Shown: piece after piece, positions 7,624-16,875 of the stretch
Numbering within the stretch: the stretch's first letter is position 1
Layout of the letters: every line of letters begins with the position of its first letter
Assembly: GCA_021740425.1 (NCBI GenBank)
Contig: JAIOZV010000021.1
Span: forward strand, 1-32,285
Source: Bacteroidales bacterium
Lineage (GTDB): Bacteria > Bacteroidota > Bacteroidia > Bacteroidales > 4484-276
DNA length: 32,285 nt
Reading direction: 5' to 3'
Translations under genes and position numbers: made by a program
The notes under the pieces: model-generated
What the model saw: the letters and a program-made list of their open reading frames with translations, nothing else
What the model was told of the DNA's origin: nothing
Databases searched by the model: none

Positions 7624-8060
7624 AATTTTTAAGAACAAGAATTAGTAAAAAAAATAACGCCGCGAAATTATTCTTTTTTTCGGGGAACTTGGCCTAAACA
7701 TTTTCATACGCTAAACTTGCGCAGGATTTAGCGGATATGATTTTTCCTCATTGGTTCGGCATCTTTTTCAACAATAGGGGTGGTGAAAAATGCTTCATTA
7801 GCCGAAATTTGAAGGCTTTTTTAACAAAACATTGTCCAAATATCAGCCAAAAATAACCTGACTTTTGTGGGGTATATTTTAATTCCTGCCACGGGTAATT
7901 GAAAAAATGCAGCTCACAACTCCCTAAAAACCAAATCACAATTCTTAGGATTTGACTTTAATATTTGGTAATCAAACAAAAAAACAACTTACAATGCAAG
8001 AAATAAAATATAATTACATATTTTTGCGAACGTCAAAAAACTTATGAAAGAAAGTGGACT
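7624..8060. other. Intergenic region between divergent nusB and the DUF3276 gene
   Basis: 437 bases with no convincing gene. On the minus strand TAATTTCG (7670-7663) is a one-mismatch -7 element for nusB, 40 bases before its start. On the plus strand TATTTTTG (8019-8026) is a full TAnnTTTG match 35 bases before the DUF3276 ATG. A 63-codon open frame on the minus strand (7939-7748) has no recognisable features. The middle is plain AT-rich sequence. Confidence 0.6.
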
Positions 8061-8483
8061 ATGGAAGAGACAGATAACAGACAACAGCGGGAAGAAATTT
8101 TTTCGGTGGTAATAAGAGCCGGAAAAAGAACTTATTTCTTTGATGTAAAAGAAACACGCGCTAAAGAAAAATACCTCACCATTACCGAGAGTAAACGAAG
8201 GTTTAGCAACGATTCAGCCAAATTCTTTTACGAAAAACATAAAATTTTTCTTTACCAGGAAGATTTCGAAAAATTTTCAGAAGGGTTTGCCGAAGTCATT
8301 GATTTTATCAAAACCGGGAAAAAATCAGAGTATAGACATTATGATGAAAGCGGGTTTGATGATGAAAGGACAGAATTTGGTGCAAAGGATGAAGGGAAAT
8401 CTTTTGACTTCGATGGTTCAGATGCCGATGATTTGGAAAATGATGGTGAAGCGAAGGATCAGGATGATGAAGATAAATTTTAA
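8061..8483 (+). CDS. PUR-alpha-like nucleic-acid-binding protein (DUF3276)
   Basis: A 140-residue protein whose first ~85 residues match the PUR repeat of DUF3276 proteins: EEIFSVVIRAGKRTYFFDVKETRAKEKYLTITESKRRF, then a helix with FYEKHKIFLYQEDFEKF. Relatives such as Borrelia BpuR bind single-stranded DNA and RNA. The last ~45 residues are a strongly acidic tail (many D and E, ending DDEDKF), plausibly autoinhibitory or a protein-contact region, as in other acidic-tailed nucleic-acid binders; that is inference. It is monocistronic: its own promoter element at 8019 and a terminator 22 bases after the stop. Confidence 0.85.
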   Translation: MEETDNRQQREEIFSVVIRAGKRTYFFDVKETRAKEKYLTITESKRRFSNDSAKFFYEKHKIFLYQEDFEKFSEGFAEVIDFIKTGKKSEYRHYDESGFDDERTEFGAKDEGKSFDFDGSDADDLENDGEAKDQDDEDKF

Positions 8484-8504
8484 ACTGCTCGATAAGTATA
8501 AAAT

Positions 8505-8531
8505 AAAAGCTGGCTTCGGTCGGCTTTTTTT
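8505..8531 (+). terminator. Terminator with UUCG tetraloop after the DUF3276 gene
   Basis: AAAAGCTGGC (8505-8514) pairs with GTCGGCTTTT (8519-8528), 10 bp with two G-U pairs, closed by a C(TTCG)G loop and followed by T7 (8525-8531). Confidence 0.88.
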
Positions 8532-8596
8532 ATGCAGTCGTGTTGGGTATGTTGATTTCTTTTTTCAAGATAAATCAACTATCGGTGATTAAATTT

Positions 8597-8604
8597 TAAT
8601 TTTG
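8597..8604 (+). promoter_or_regulatory. -7 element for the parA operon
   Basis: TAATTTTG matches TAnnTTTG, 23 bases before the parA ATG and downstream of the DUF3276 terminator. Confidence 0.45.
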
Positions 8605-8627
8605 CACTTCAATTGAAAAACAAATTA

Positions 8628-9443
8628 ATGGGAAAAGTAATTTCAATAGCAAATCAAAAAGGCGGTGTAGGAAAGACCACAACCGCCATCAATCTGGGTG
8701 CAGCACTGGCTGTGCTCGAATACAAAACCCTTATCATCGATGCCGACCCGCAAGCCAATGCAACCTCAGGCTTGGGTCACGATCCGCGAAATGTTCAAAC
8801 AAGCATTTACGAATGTATCATTGATGAAATAGATCCCCAAAAAACCATTATAACCTCCAACACACCAAACCTTTATCTGATTCCCGCACACATCGACCTT
8901 GTTGGCGCTGAGATAGAAATGATAAATATGCCCAACCGTGAAAAGATGATGAAGAAGGTGGTTGAAAAAATTGCAGATCAATATGATTTTATCCTTATCG
9001 ACTGTTCTCCATCGTTGGGATTGGTTACTGTGAATGCCTTGTGCGCCAGTGATTCGGTGATTGTTCCGGTGCAATGCGAATATTTTGCACTTGAAGGTCT
9101 GGGCAAGCTGCTCAACACCATCAAAATTGTACAATCCAGGCTTAATCAATCACTCGACATCGAAGGCATTTTGCTTACCATGTATGATATGAGGCTGAGG
9201 CTTGCAAAACAGGTTGTTGAAGAAGTTAGAACACATTTCCAGCAAATGGTCTTCGATACTATTATCAGCCGAAATACAAAGCTTGGGGAAGCACCCAGCT
9301 TTGGCGAAACTATAATTATGCATGATGCACAATCTTCGGGTGCAATAAATTATTTGAACCTGGCCAGAGAAATTCTGCAAAAAAACCAAATGACCAAAAT
9401 GGGAGAGTCTGATTACAAAATTGATTTTTTAAATGAAAAATAA
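8628..9443 (+). CDS. parA: Chromosome-partitioning ATPase ParA (Soj)
   Basis: A 271-residue Walker-type ATPase that moves chromosome origins together with ParB. The deviant Walker A KGGVGKTTT starts at residue 11 (signature Lys11 and catalytic Lys16), the A' motif IDADPQANATS follows near 40, and Walker B is FILIDCSPSLG. There is no N-terminal DNA-binding extension, as in chromosomal Soj proteins. The ATG at 8628 is chosen; the in-frame TTG at 8613 lies only nine bases past the -7 element. parB begins 11 bases before the parA stop, so the two are coupled. Confidence 0.95.
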   Translation: MGKVISIANQKGGVGKTTTAINLGAALAVLEYKTLIIDADPQANATSGLGHDPRNVQTSIYECIIDEIDPQKTIITSNTPNLYLIPAHIDLVGAEIEMINMPNREKMMKKVVEKIADQYDFILIDCSPSLGLVTVNALCASDSVIVPVQCEYFALEGLGKLLNTIKIVQSRLNQSLDIEGILLTMYDMRLRLAKQVVEEVRTHFQQMVFDTIISRNTKLGEAPSFGETIIMHDAQSSGAINYLNLAREILQKNQMTKMGESDYKIDFLNEK

Positions 9444-10308
9444 AAATAAAAGAGGAGCATTGGGAAGGGGTCTTGAGGCCATCCTGCAAAGTCCTGATAC
9501 CGACATAACCTCAAAGGATATTTCGGGGAATTATGTGGTTGGAGCCATTGCAAACATTGAGGTTTCGAAAATTGAAACCAACCCTTTTCAACCCCGGACC
9601 GATTTTGATGCTGAAGCCCTGCAGGAACTATCCGACTCGATTGAAGAACAGGGCGTAATACAGCCCCTTACTGTTAGAAAACTTGGATACGATAAGTATC
9701 AGATTATTTCAGGAGAGCGCAGGCTGAGGGCAGCAAAAATGATCGGGCTAAAAGAAGTGCCCTGCTACATCCGTGTGGCCAATGATGAGCAAATGCTCGA
9801 ACTTGCTCTCATCGAAAACACACATCGTGAAGACCTTAATGCCATCGAAATCTCAATCAGCTATCAACGACTGCTTGAAGAATGTAACCTGACACAGGAA
9901 GAACTTAGCAAAAGGGTAGGTAAAAAACGCTCAACCATTGCAAATTACCTTCGTATGCTTAAGCTTCCGGCTGAAGTTCAATTAGCCATTCGTGAAGGGA
10001 AAGTCTCAATGGGGCAGGCCCGCACATTTATCAGCATCGAAGATCGTAGCGAACAACTCAGGCTGCTCAGGATCATTACCGAAGAGGGAATATCAGTCAG
10101 GGAATTGGAAAAAAAAGTAAAAAAAATTAATAATCCCGGACGAAAATACCGTCTTCCTGAAAAATACGTGCAGATATCAGAACATCTGAGTAAGGATTTT
10201 AGCGCAAAAGTTGAAATCAAAAGAAATACAAGAGGAGCAGGAAGTATCGTGTTTAAGTTTGCTTCCGATGAAGAAATGCAGCAAATTTTGACCCTACTCA
10301 AAAAATAA
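9433..10308 (+). CDS. parB: Chromosome-partitioning protein ParB (Spo0J)
   Basis: A 291-residue CTP-dependent clamp that loads at parS sites and stimulates ParA. Visible: N-terminal NPFQPRTDF, the CTP-binding GERRLRA motif (94-100), ALIENTHREDLN (125-135), and the helix-turn-helix around 152-178 (LTQEELSKRVGKKRSTIANY). The C-terminal dimerisation part is short and ends FKFASDEEMQQILTLLKK. It overlaps parA by 11 bases. No parS palindrome (TGTTTCACGTGAAACA or near variants) was found in this window, so the parS sites must lie elsewhere. Confidence 0.95.
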   Translation: MKNKNKRGALGRGLEAILQSPDTDITSKDISGNYVVGAIANIEVSKIETNPFQPRTDFDAEALQELSDSIEEQGVIQPLTVRKLGYDKYQIISGERRLRAAKMIGLKEVPCYIRVANDEQMLELALIENTHREDLNAIEISISYQRLLEECNLTQEELSKRVGKKRSTIANYLRMLKLPAEVQLAIREGKVSMGQARTFISIEDRSEQLRLLRIITEEGISVRELEKKVKKINNPGRKYRLPEKYVQISEHLSKDFSAKVEIKRNTRGAGSIVFKFASDEEMQQILTLLKK

Positions 10309-10338
10309 TATTTCTTCAAATTAGTTTGTAGCTTCTGA

Positions 10339-10977
10339 ATGCTGAACCGAAAAATTACAATACAGTTTGATGCAGATAATACGCTTAGAAACAAATCGCG
10401 GATTCTATTCAGAATTTTTACTTTGTTTTTGACGGTATTGTTAATTTATGGTAATGGTGCGATGGCTCAGCAGCCGGAAACAAAAACCAAAGTCGTAAAT
10501 GATTCGCTGAATTACCATTCTGCAAAAAGAGCAACACTTTATTCGGCTGTTTTGCCGGGTTTAGGCCAGGCCTACAACAAGAAATACTGGAAAATACCCA
10601 TCATCTATGCGGGATTTGGTACCCTTATTTATTTTATTGGGATGAATGGTTCTGAATACCATAAATTCAGGGATGCATACAATATAGTGGCAACAGGCGA
10701 TACCACGAATTATTACAGCAACGAATATGTTGTGAAATATAGTGCAAACCTTACCCAGTTGGAGGAAGGACGAAATTATTACAGACGAAATCTGGAGTTA
10801 AATTATATCCTGACCGGCCTGCTCTACATTTTAAACATCATTGATGCAAGTGTGGATGCAAACCTTTACAATTTCGATGTAAGCGATGATATCAGCCTGC
10901 GTTTTGAACCACAAAAAAGTCAGAATGTGTTTGCAAGGCGGCCATCAATGGGTCTGACCCTTACTATGAAATTTTAA
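10339..10977 (+). CDS. DUF5683 domain protein
   Basis: A 212-residue envelope protein with a hydrophobic signal-like segment (about 22-45, ending MAQQ) and a DUF5683 domain: RATLYSAVLPGLGQAYNKKYWKIPIIYAGFG, a second membrane-like stretch LTGLLYILNIIDASVDANLYNFDVSDD, and a beta-like end GLTLTMKF. Function is unknown. The gene lies between parB and dapB in many Bacteroidota, and here it is 30 bases after parB and 17 before dapB, so it is part of the operon. The LPGLGQ.YN.K.WK pattern is the feature that identifies it. Confidence 0.8.
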   Translation: MLNRKITIQFDADNTLRNKSRILFRIFTLFLTVLLIYGNGAMAQQPETKTKVVNDSLNYHSAKRATLYSAVLPGLGQAYNKKYWKIPIIYAGFGTLIYFIGMNGSEYHKFRDAYNIVATGDTTNYYSNEYVVKYSANLTQLEEGRNYYRRNLELNYILTGLLYILNIIDASVDANLYNFDVSDDISLRFEPQKSQNVFARRPSMGLTLTMKF

Positions 10978-10994
10978 TAATATTCAGAGAAACT

Positions 10995-11717
10995 ATGAAA
11001 ATTGCAATAATTGGTTTTGGGAAAATGGGGCAGGCAATCGAAAAAATCGCCCTGCAAAATCATCATACAATTATTGCTAAAATTGACTCGGATAAAGATT
11101 GGGATGAAAAACTACCGCAATTAAAATCAACCGACATGGCTTTCGAATTCAGTACCCCTGATTCGGTTGTTTCGAATATTACAAAATGTTTTCAGCTTAA
11201 TTTACCGGTGGTGTGTGGTACAACAGGCTGGGACGATCGACTCCCTGAAGTAATTAAAATTTGCAGGGATAATAATCACACACTCCTAAAATCTGCCAAT
11301 TTCAGTATCGGGGTGAATGTGTTTTTTAAACTTAACCAGTATCTTGCTACCCTGATGAATCGTTTTCCGCAATTTGATGCCTTACTCGAAGAAACACACC
11401 ACACCACAAAACTGGATAAGCCCAGTGGAACAGCGCTTCAACTGGCTAATGATATTTTACATCGCCTTGATGCTAAAAATAATTGGGTAAACGAACCCTC
11501 GAAAAACAAGGCCGGGCTATCTGTAATTTCGCATCGGGTTGCCGGGGTGTCGGGCATCCACAGCCTAAAATATGAATCGGATATTGAAATCATTGAGATC
11601 AAACACACGGCAAAAAGCCGCGAAGGATTTGCAGGTGGAGCATTGATGGCTGCCGAATGGTTGCTGGGGCGCAAGGGATATTTCACCATGGACGATTTAT
11701 TGACGGATATGAATTGA
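10995..11717 (+). CDS. dapB: 4-hydroxy-tetrahydrodipicolinate reductase DapB
   Basis: DapB reduces hydroxy-tetrahydrodipicolinate with NAD(P)H in the lysine/diaminopimelate pathway that feeds peptidoglycan. The 240-residue protein has the Rossmann motif GFGKMG (7-12), CGTTGW (74-79), the ANFSIGVN segment (101-108), and the substrate/catalytic stretch THHTTKLDKPSGTA (134-147), with the catalytic His135 or His136 and Lys139 or Lys142. Slightly shorter than the E. coli enzyme (273), as is normal for the phylum. It lies 17 bases after DUF5683 in the same operon. It uses TGA as its stop codon. Confidence 0.95.
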   Translation: MKIAIIGFGKMGQAIEKIALQNHHTIIAKIDSDKDWDEKLPQLKSTDMAFEFSTPDSVVSNITKCFQLNLPVVCGTTGWDDRLPEVIKICRDNNHTLLKSANFSIGVNVFFKLNQYLATLMNRFPQFDALLEETHHTTKLDKPSGTALQLANDILHRLDAKNNWVNEPSKNKAGLSVISHRVAGVSGIHSLKYESDIEIIEIKHTAKSREGFAGGALMAAEWLLGRKGYFTMDDLLTDMN

Positions 11718-11743
11718 TTTACTATTAACAATAATTAAGCACT

Positions 11744-11767
11744 AAATGGCAAGGCATCCTGCCATTT
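11744..11767 (+). repeat. Perfect hairpin between dapB and lepB
   Basis: AAATGGCA and TGCCATTT are perfect 8-base arms around an 8-base spacer that can add a GG/CC pair. No T-run follows, so it is not a normal terminator; it may be an RNA-processing or stability element between the two genes. Confidence 0.6.
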
Positions 11768-11794
11768 ACCGTTTGAGAAACTAAATTTAAAAGA

Positions 11795-13363
11795 ATGAAT
11801 ACTTTAACAGTTCTGATTATTATTTTCCTGTTTTTTCCGGTCTTCCTGATACCAATATTTAAAAAAGTCGGTATTGCTTCATGGAAAGCCGTTATTCCAA
11901 TGCTCAATTATTGGGAATGGAATAAGATGAATGGCAAGCCATTTTGGTGGTTTTTGCTGTTGTTGGTGCCTTTTATCAATATTTTCATGGTATTTCTAAT
12001 GGTTGTGGAAACCGTTAAAGGCTTTGGAAAATATGGTTTGGGTGAGCAGGCATTGGCAGTTTTATTTCCTTTCATTTATCTTCCCTATCTTGGAACCGAT
12101 GCGAAGGAAAAATACCTTTATCCTGACCTCAGGCCAAAAATTAAAAAAAGCCCGGTTAGAGAATGGGTGGATGCCATCATTTTTGCAGTTGTCGCTGCAA
12201 CTATCATCCGCACATTTATTTTTGAAGCCTATACCATCCCCACCTCATCCATGGAAAGTTCACTGCTTGTTGGCGATTTTCTTTTTGTGAGCAAGGTAGC
12301 CTATGGCCCGAAAGTACCAAATACACCTTTGGCTTTTCCTTTTGTGCATCACACACTTCCGCTTACTCAGTATGCTAAAAGTTATTTGGAATGGATCAAA
12401 CTGCCCTATTATCGTTTTCCCGGTTTTAGTGATGTTGAGCGCTATGATGCGGTTGTGTTTAATTATCCAAGTGGCGATACAGTTATTCTCGAGCATCAAA
12501 ACCAGGATTATTATGGTTATGTGAGAGATGAGGAAAGGAAAATGAAACAGGTGAAGGGCGATCGCTACCAGCAAGGGATGGGGCGTAATAAAGTTTGGAA
12601 AGATTTTAATGTTGTGGCCAGGCCTGTTGACAAGCGTGAAAACTATATCAAAAGATGTATGGGGCTTCCCGGCGATACCCTGCAAATCATCGACAAACAG
12701 GTTTATATCAATGGCGGGGAAGCCTTTAATCCACCTGATATGCAGTTTATTTATCTGATAAGTACCAAAGGCATGACAGATGGCCAATTGACCAACTTAC
12801 TCAAAAATTACAATGTGCGGATCGAAGAAACCTTTTCGTTCAAAGGCAATACCGGAAATCGTATGTATGGGGTGAGGGTATCGCCGGAAGTAGCAGAAGC
12901 CATGAAAAAGGACAATTATATTACGGGCATAAGCAAATACGTAAAGGATAAATCGGAGGTTGACCCGAATATTTTCCCTCACGACCCGGAGCATTACCCC
13001 TGGAATCAGGATAATTTTGGCCCCATTGTATTGCCAAAAGCCGGGGCTACCGTAGCCCTGAACCCGGTGTCGATTGCATTGTACCGCAAAATTATCAACA
13101 CCTACGAAAACAATACATTGCTTGAAAAAAATGGTAAAATTTTTATCAATGGCCAGGAAGTGGATAGCTATACCTTTCAACAGGATTACTTCTGGATGAT
13201 GGGTGATAACCGCGATAACTCTGCGGATTCAAGATTTTGGGGATTTGTACCCAACGACCATGTTGTAGGGAAAGCTGTTTTTGTATGGCTTTCACTGGAT
13301 AAAAACAAAGGCCTTTTCGATGGGAAAATCCGTTGGAACAAGTGCCTGCGTGTTGTAGAATAA
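11795..13363 (+). CDS. lepB: Signal peptidase I, long form
   Basis: A 522-residue type I signal peptidase, which removes signal peptides at the outer face of the inner membrane with a Ser/Lys dyad. Residues 1-95 form an extra membrane region with several hydrophobic helices, as in Bacteroidota signal peptidases with a DUF5684-like front. Another helix (about 122-145) leads into box B, YTIPTSSMESSLLVGD, with nucleophile Ser152. The general base is Lys286 in NYIKRCMGLPGD, and box E is GDNRDNSADSRFWG (about 470-483). The interval between Ser and Lys (134 residues) is longer than in E. coli (55), and a second insertion lies between the Lys and box E. The gene follows dapB after a hairpin. Confidence 0.93.
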   Translation: MNTLTVLIIIFLFFPVFLIPIFKKVGIASWKAVIPMLNYWEWNKMNGKPFWWFLLLLVPFINIFMVFLMVVETVKGFGKYGLGEQALAVLFPFIYLPYLGTDAKEKYLYPDLRPKIKKSPVREWVDAIIFAVVAATIIRTFIFEAYTIPTSSMESSLLVGDFLFVSKVAYGPKVPNTPLAFPFVHHTLPLTQYAKSYLEWIKLPYYRFPGFSDVERYDAVVFNYPSGDTVILEHQNQDYYGYVRDEERKMKQVKGDRYQQGMGRNKVWKDFNVVARPVDKRENYIKRCMGLPGDTLQIIDKQVYINGGEAFNPPDMQFIYLISTKGMTDGQLTNLLKNYNVRIEETFSFKGNTGNRMYGVRVSPEVAEAMKKDNYITGISKYVKDKSEVDPNIFPHDPEHYPWNQDNFGPIVLPKAGATVALNPVSIALYRKIINTYENNTLLEKNGKIFINGQEVDSYTFQQDYFWMMGDNRDNSADSRFWGFVPNDHVVGKAVFVWLSLDKNKGLFDGKIRWNKCLRVVE

Positions 13364-13403
13364 TTGCTTAAAACTGATTTCTTAACCTTAACAAATTTAC
13401 ACT

Positions 13404-14081
13404 ATGAAAAGATTTTTCTCCGTTCTGTCGCTTGTAATATTTATGGTCAGCGGCATTTCTGTTATGGCCGCCAAAAAAAAGGCTTTTACCGGACAGATTA
13501 CTTTCAAAATTTCCATTGAGGCCGATAACATTCCCGAACAGGCCAAAGCCATGCTTCCAAAAACCATGATTATGTATGTTGGAAGTGATAAAACAAAATC
13601 CGAACTGTTTACCCAAATGGGTAATCAAAGTTCCATCGAAGATTTAGTTGCGAAAAGCAAAATTGGGCTGCTGGATATGATGGGGCAGAAATATGCCCTC
13701 CATGAAAGCTATGATGATGTGCTCAAAGAAAAAGAAGCTTTGCCCGGGCTTGAGCTTGAATTTACCGATGAAACCAAAGAAATTGCAGGTTTCGTGTGTA
13801 AAAAAGTAGTAGCCAAAAAGAAAGATGACGGATCCGTTTTTTCAACCGCCTGGGTGGCTGAAGAATTGGAAGTTCACGAAAATATTAATTTCTCCAATAC
13901 GATATTTGACGGGGTAAAAGGCTTGATGCTCCAGTTTGATATCGAAGCCGGCAACGGGATGTTCCTTACTTTTACAGCTTTCGAAATTGAGCAAAAGAAA
14001 ATTAAGGACAGCGTTTTTGAAGTTCCTGAAGGTTACAAGGCTACCACCATGGAAGAACTGGAAAGTACCTTCGGACAATAG
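13404..14081 (+). CDS. Secreted protein of unknown function (DUF4412/GLPGLI-like)
   Basis: A 225-residue exported protein: signal peptide MKRFFSVLSLVIFMVSGISVMA, then a beta-rich mature part. The arrangement GQITFKISIEAD near the N-terminus, a mid segment with the pattern KEIAGFVCKKVVAKKKDDGS and the end IKDSVFEVPEGYK resemble the DUF4412 and GLPGLI families of periplasmic beta proteins, but I cannot fix the family by eye. No catalytic motif is visible. It lies 40 bases after lepB and is followed by a terminator, so it is likely the last gene of the par-dapB-lepB transcription unit. Confidence 0.65.
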   Translation: MKRFFSVLSLVIFMVSGISVMAAKKKAFTGQITFKISIEADNIPEQAKAMLPKTMIMYVGSDKTKSELFTQMGNQSSIEDLVAKSKIGLLDMMGQKYALHESYDDVLKEKEALPGLELEFTDETKEIAGFVCKKVVAKKKDDGSVFSTAWVAEELEVHENINFSNTIFDGVKGLMLQFDIEAGNGMFLTFTAFEIEQKKIKDSVFEVPEGYKATTMEELESTFGQ

Positions 14082-14116
14082 GTTTCCAACCTGACCTTCA
14101 TTTTTTAAAATATTGT

Positions 14117-14163
14117 AAAATGCCTGCATGATGTTGGAATGAACCGCGGATTCAGGCATTTTT
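14117..14163 (+). terminator. Terminator after the secreted-protein gene
   Basis: AAAATGCCTG (14117-14126) pairs perfectly with CAGGCATTTT (14153-14162) around a 26-base loop, ending in T5. It lies 36 bases after the stop and closes the operon before ftsK. Confidence 0.75.
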
Positions 14164-14299
14164 AATAAAATTGTCGAAACCAGGCACTCCCTTCGTGATG
14201 TTGGCATTTACACTTTAAGCCTTATTGAAAAGGATGTTTTTGATCCTTTCATTGGCCTTCGCTTTATCAAAATAAAACCCTGCATTCCTCACGAAATAT

Positions 14300-14307
14300 T
14301 ACTTTTG
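14300..14307 (+). promoter_or_regulatory. -7 element for ftsK-lolA
   Basis: TACTTTTG matches TAnnTTTG, 27 bases before the ftsK ATG and after the previous terminator. No clear -33. Confidence 0.45.
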
Positions 14308-14334
14308 CCATCCTGAAAACTTTAGAAATTGATT

Positions 14335-16866
14335 ATGCCGGCTAAGTCCAATAAATTGAAATCAAACAGTGTAAAGCAAAAACCTGTAAAAAAAGGTAAA
14401 AAGAAACCATTGAAAGTTTCCAATTCATTCAAGGCTGTACTTGCCTTTATTCACAACAGGATGTTTCAGCAGGTTTTTGGTTTGACTTTGCTTTTATTGG
14501 TCATCTTTCTGGGGATTTCTTTTACCTCCTATCTTTCAACCTGGAAAGTTGACGATCATCTTGGTAATTATCCCTTTTGGGAATTGCTGCTTAACCAGGA
14601 TCAGAAAGCTGTGAATTTTGCAGGGAAAATCGGGGCTTTAACTTCCATCATATTTATCAAAGAGTACTTTGGTGTTTCTGCCTATTTTTTCGTGATCTAT
14701 TTCTTTTTTGCCGGTCTTAAACTTTTATGGCCCCGGATGCATGTATCAGGATGGAAAGTGCTGCGCATTTGCGTAATCGGACTTGTTTGGGTATCAGTAA
14801 GCTTTGCCTTTTTGATTCCTGATGCCATGGGAGGGCTTTTACCTGGATTGTTTGGAACCTATCTCAACGGCTGGCTCACTTCCCTGATCGGAAAGGTGGG
14901 AACCGGTTTGCTCTTACTTTTTGTGCTTGTTTTGGTTTTATTGTACAATGGCTTTTTCAAATTATTAAATTTTAAATTTCCTTCGTTTTCAGTTTTAGTA
15001 AAAAATACAGAAAAGCTAAAAAAGAGGTCAGGAAAAAAAGAGTCGGAAGGTGATAAATACAATCTTGATAACTATGTGGTAAATGATGATGAAGATGAGA
15101 TTGAAGATGGGATTGAAGATGAAGATAGGGAATCGGTCGTTCGCACCAATAAGGGAAAAATAAAAAAGGATTCAACCATCGAATTGGAAATAAATCATGA
15201 ACAATTAAATATACCCCCCGTCATCAAATCAACAAATGAAATTGATTTCACCATCGAAAATCCCGTAGAATCATCAGATATTCCGCAAGTAAAACCTGAT
15301 GAGCGCGTTGTGAAGCAGCCTGCTGTTTTCGATAAGCGGCAGGGTTTGGATACAGAATATGACCCCAGGCTCGACTTGCCTCATTTCAAGTTTCCGCCAC
15401 TCGACCTGCTCAACGATTACGGTTCAGCCCAGGTAAAAGTGCAAAAAGAAGAGCTGGAAGCCAACAAAAATAAGATTGTTGAAACACTGAATCATTATAA
15501 AATTGAAATCCAGAAAATAAAGGCCACCATCGGCCCAACAGTTACCTTGTACGAAATTGTGCCTTCACCAGGCATAAGGGTATCCAAAATAAAAAATCTT
15601 GAAGACGATATTGCCCTGAGTTTATCAGCCCTGGGCATCCGCATCATTGCACCCATTCCCGGTAAGGGAACCATAGGTATTGAAGTTCCCAACCAAAATC
15701 CGGACACTGTTTCGATGAAATCGGTGCTCGCTTCAGAAAAGTTTCAGGAAACAAATTTCCAGTTGCCAATTGGCATGGGCAGAACCATTTCAAACGAAGT
15801 ATTTGTTGCTGACCTTACCAAAATGCCACACCTTTTAATGGCAGGAGCAACAGGACAGGGTAAGTCGGTCGGGCTCAATGCAGTGATTGCATCTTTGTTA
15901 TACAAAAAGCATCCGGCCGAATTGAAGTTTGTAATGGTTGACCCCAAAAAAGTTGAATTAACCCTCTTCTCCAAAATCGAACGTCATTACCTTGCCAAGT
16001 TGCCTGACTCGGAGGAAGCAATTATTACGGATACCCGCAAAGTAGTTCGCACCCTCAATTCTTTAGGCATCGAAATGGATACACGGTACGAACTGCTGAA
16101 GGATGCACAGGTGAGAAATATTAAAGAATACAACGCGAAATTTCTACAGCGAAAACTCAACCCCCTCGAAGGCCACCATTTTATGCCCTATATTGTTTTG
16201 GTAATTGATGAGTTTGCCGATTTGATTATGACCGCCGGAAAAGAAATAGAAATTCCATTGACAAGGCTTGCCCAGCTTGCCCGTGCCATTGGCATCCACC
16301 TGATCATTGCCACCCAGCGTCCCTCTGTAAATATTATTACAGGTTCCATCAAAGCAAATTTTCCTGCCAGGATAGCCTTCAGGGTAATTTCGAAGGTAGA
16401 TTCACGAACCATCCTCGACAGCCCCGGAGCCGACCAATTAATCGGGAGGGGTGATATGCTGCTTTCAACCGGAAGCGATCTCATCAGGATGCAGTGTGCA
16501 TTTATAGATACACCCGAAATTGACAAACTTACCGAATACATTGGCTCGCAGAGGGCTTACCCACATGCCTATCAGTTGCCCGAATTTGTTGATGAAAATG
16601 ATGACGGCCCTGCTGAATTCGATCCTGAAGAAAAGGATGCGCTTTTCGAGGAAGCAGCCCGGATACTGGTGCAAAGTCAGCAAGGATCCACTTCGTTGCT
16701 TCAGCGAAAAATGAAAATCGGTTACAATCGCGCTGGCCGTATCATCGATCAACTGGAAGCTGCCGGTGTGGTAGGCCCATTCGAAGGAAGTAAAGCCCGT
16801 GAGGTAATTATAAAAACCGAATTTGATTTGGAACAATTTTTGAAAACACTCGATGAAAAATTTTAA
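14335..16866 (+). CDS. ftsK: DNA translocase FtsK/SpoIIIE
   Basis: An 843-residue hexameric DNA pump that clears the chromosome terminus from the division septum. Lys-rich N-terminus (1-40), four membrane helices (about 46-66, 103-131, 142-161, 186-206), an acidic and polar linker (about 207-345), then the motor: Walker A GATGQGKS (504-511), Walker B VIDEFADL (Asp625), and the RPSVNIITG segment typical of the beta domain. The C-terminal gamma winged helix (about 775-843; TSLLQRKMKIGYNRAGRIIDQLE) would recognise polar guide sequences. An in-frame TTG two codons earlier (14329) is not favoured. lolA follows nine bases later, the usual partner order. Confidence 0.95.
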   Translation: MPAKSNKLKSNSVKQKPVKKGKKKPLKVSNSFKAVLAFIHNRMFQQVFGLTLLLLVIFLGISFTSYLSTWKVDDHLGNYPFWELLLNQDQKAVNFAGKIGALTSIIFIKEYFGVSAYFFVIYFFFAGLKLLWPRMHVSGWKVLRICVIGLVWVSVSFAFLIPDAMGGLLPGLFGTYLNGWLTSLIGKVGTGLLLLFVLVLVLLYNGFFKLLNFKFPSFSVLVKNTEKLKKRSGKKESEGDKYNLDNYVVNDDEDEIEDGIEDEDRESVVRTNKGKIKKDSTIELEINHEQLNIPPVIKSTNEIDFTIENPVESSDIPQVKPDERVVKQPAVFDKRQGLDTEYDPRLDLPHFKFPPLDLLNDYGSAQVKVQKEELEANKNKIVETLNHYKIEIQKIKATIGPTVTLYEIVPSPGIRVSKIKNLEDDIALSLSALGIRIIAPIPGKGTIGIEVPNQNPDTVSMKSVLASEKFQETNFQLPIGMGRTISNEVFVADLTKMPHLLMAGATGQGKSVGLNAVIASLLYKKHPAELKFVMVDPKKVELTLFSKIERHYLAKLPDSEEAIITDTRKVVRTLNSLGIEMDTRYELLKDAQVRNIKEYNAKFLQRKLNPLEGHHFMPYIVLVIDEFADLIMTAGKEIEIPLTRLAQLARAIGIHLIIATQRPSVNIITGSIKANFPARIAFRVISKVDSRTILDSPGADQLIGRGDMLLSTGSDLIRMQCAFIDTPEIDKLTEYIGSQRAYPHAYQLPEFVDENDDGPAEFDPEEKDALFEEAARILVQSQQGSTSLLQRKMKIGYNRAGRIIDQLEAAGVVGPFEGSKAREVIIKTEFDLEQFLKTLDEKF

Positions 16867-16875
16867 TAAAATATC

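Noticed and set aside
7748-7939. 63-codon minus-strand frame in the nusB upstream gap
   Set aside because: It has no family trait, signal peptide or promoter, and its length is expected by chance.
8628-10308. parS site near parAB
   Set aside because: No TGTTTCACGTGAAACA or one- or two-mismatch version was seen; CACGTG-like strings elsewhere (such as near 27380) lack the flanks.
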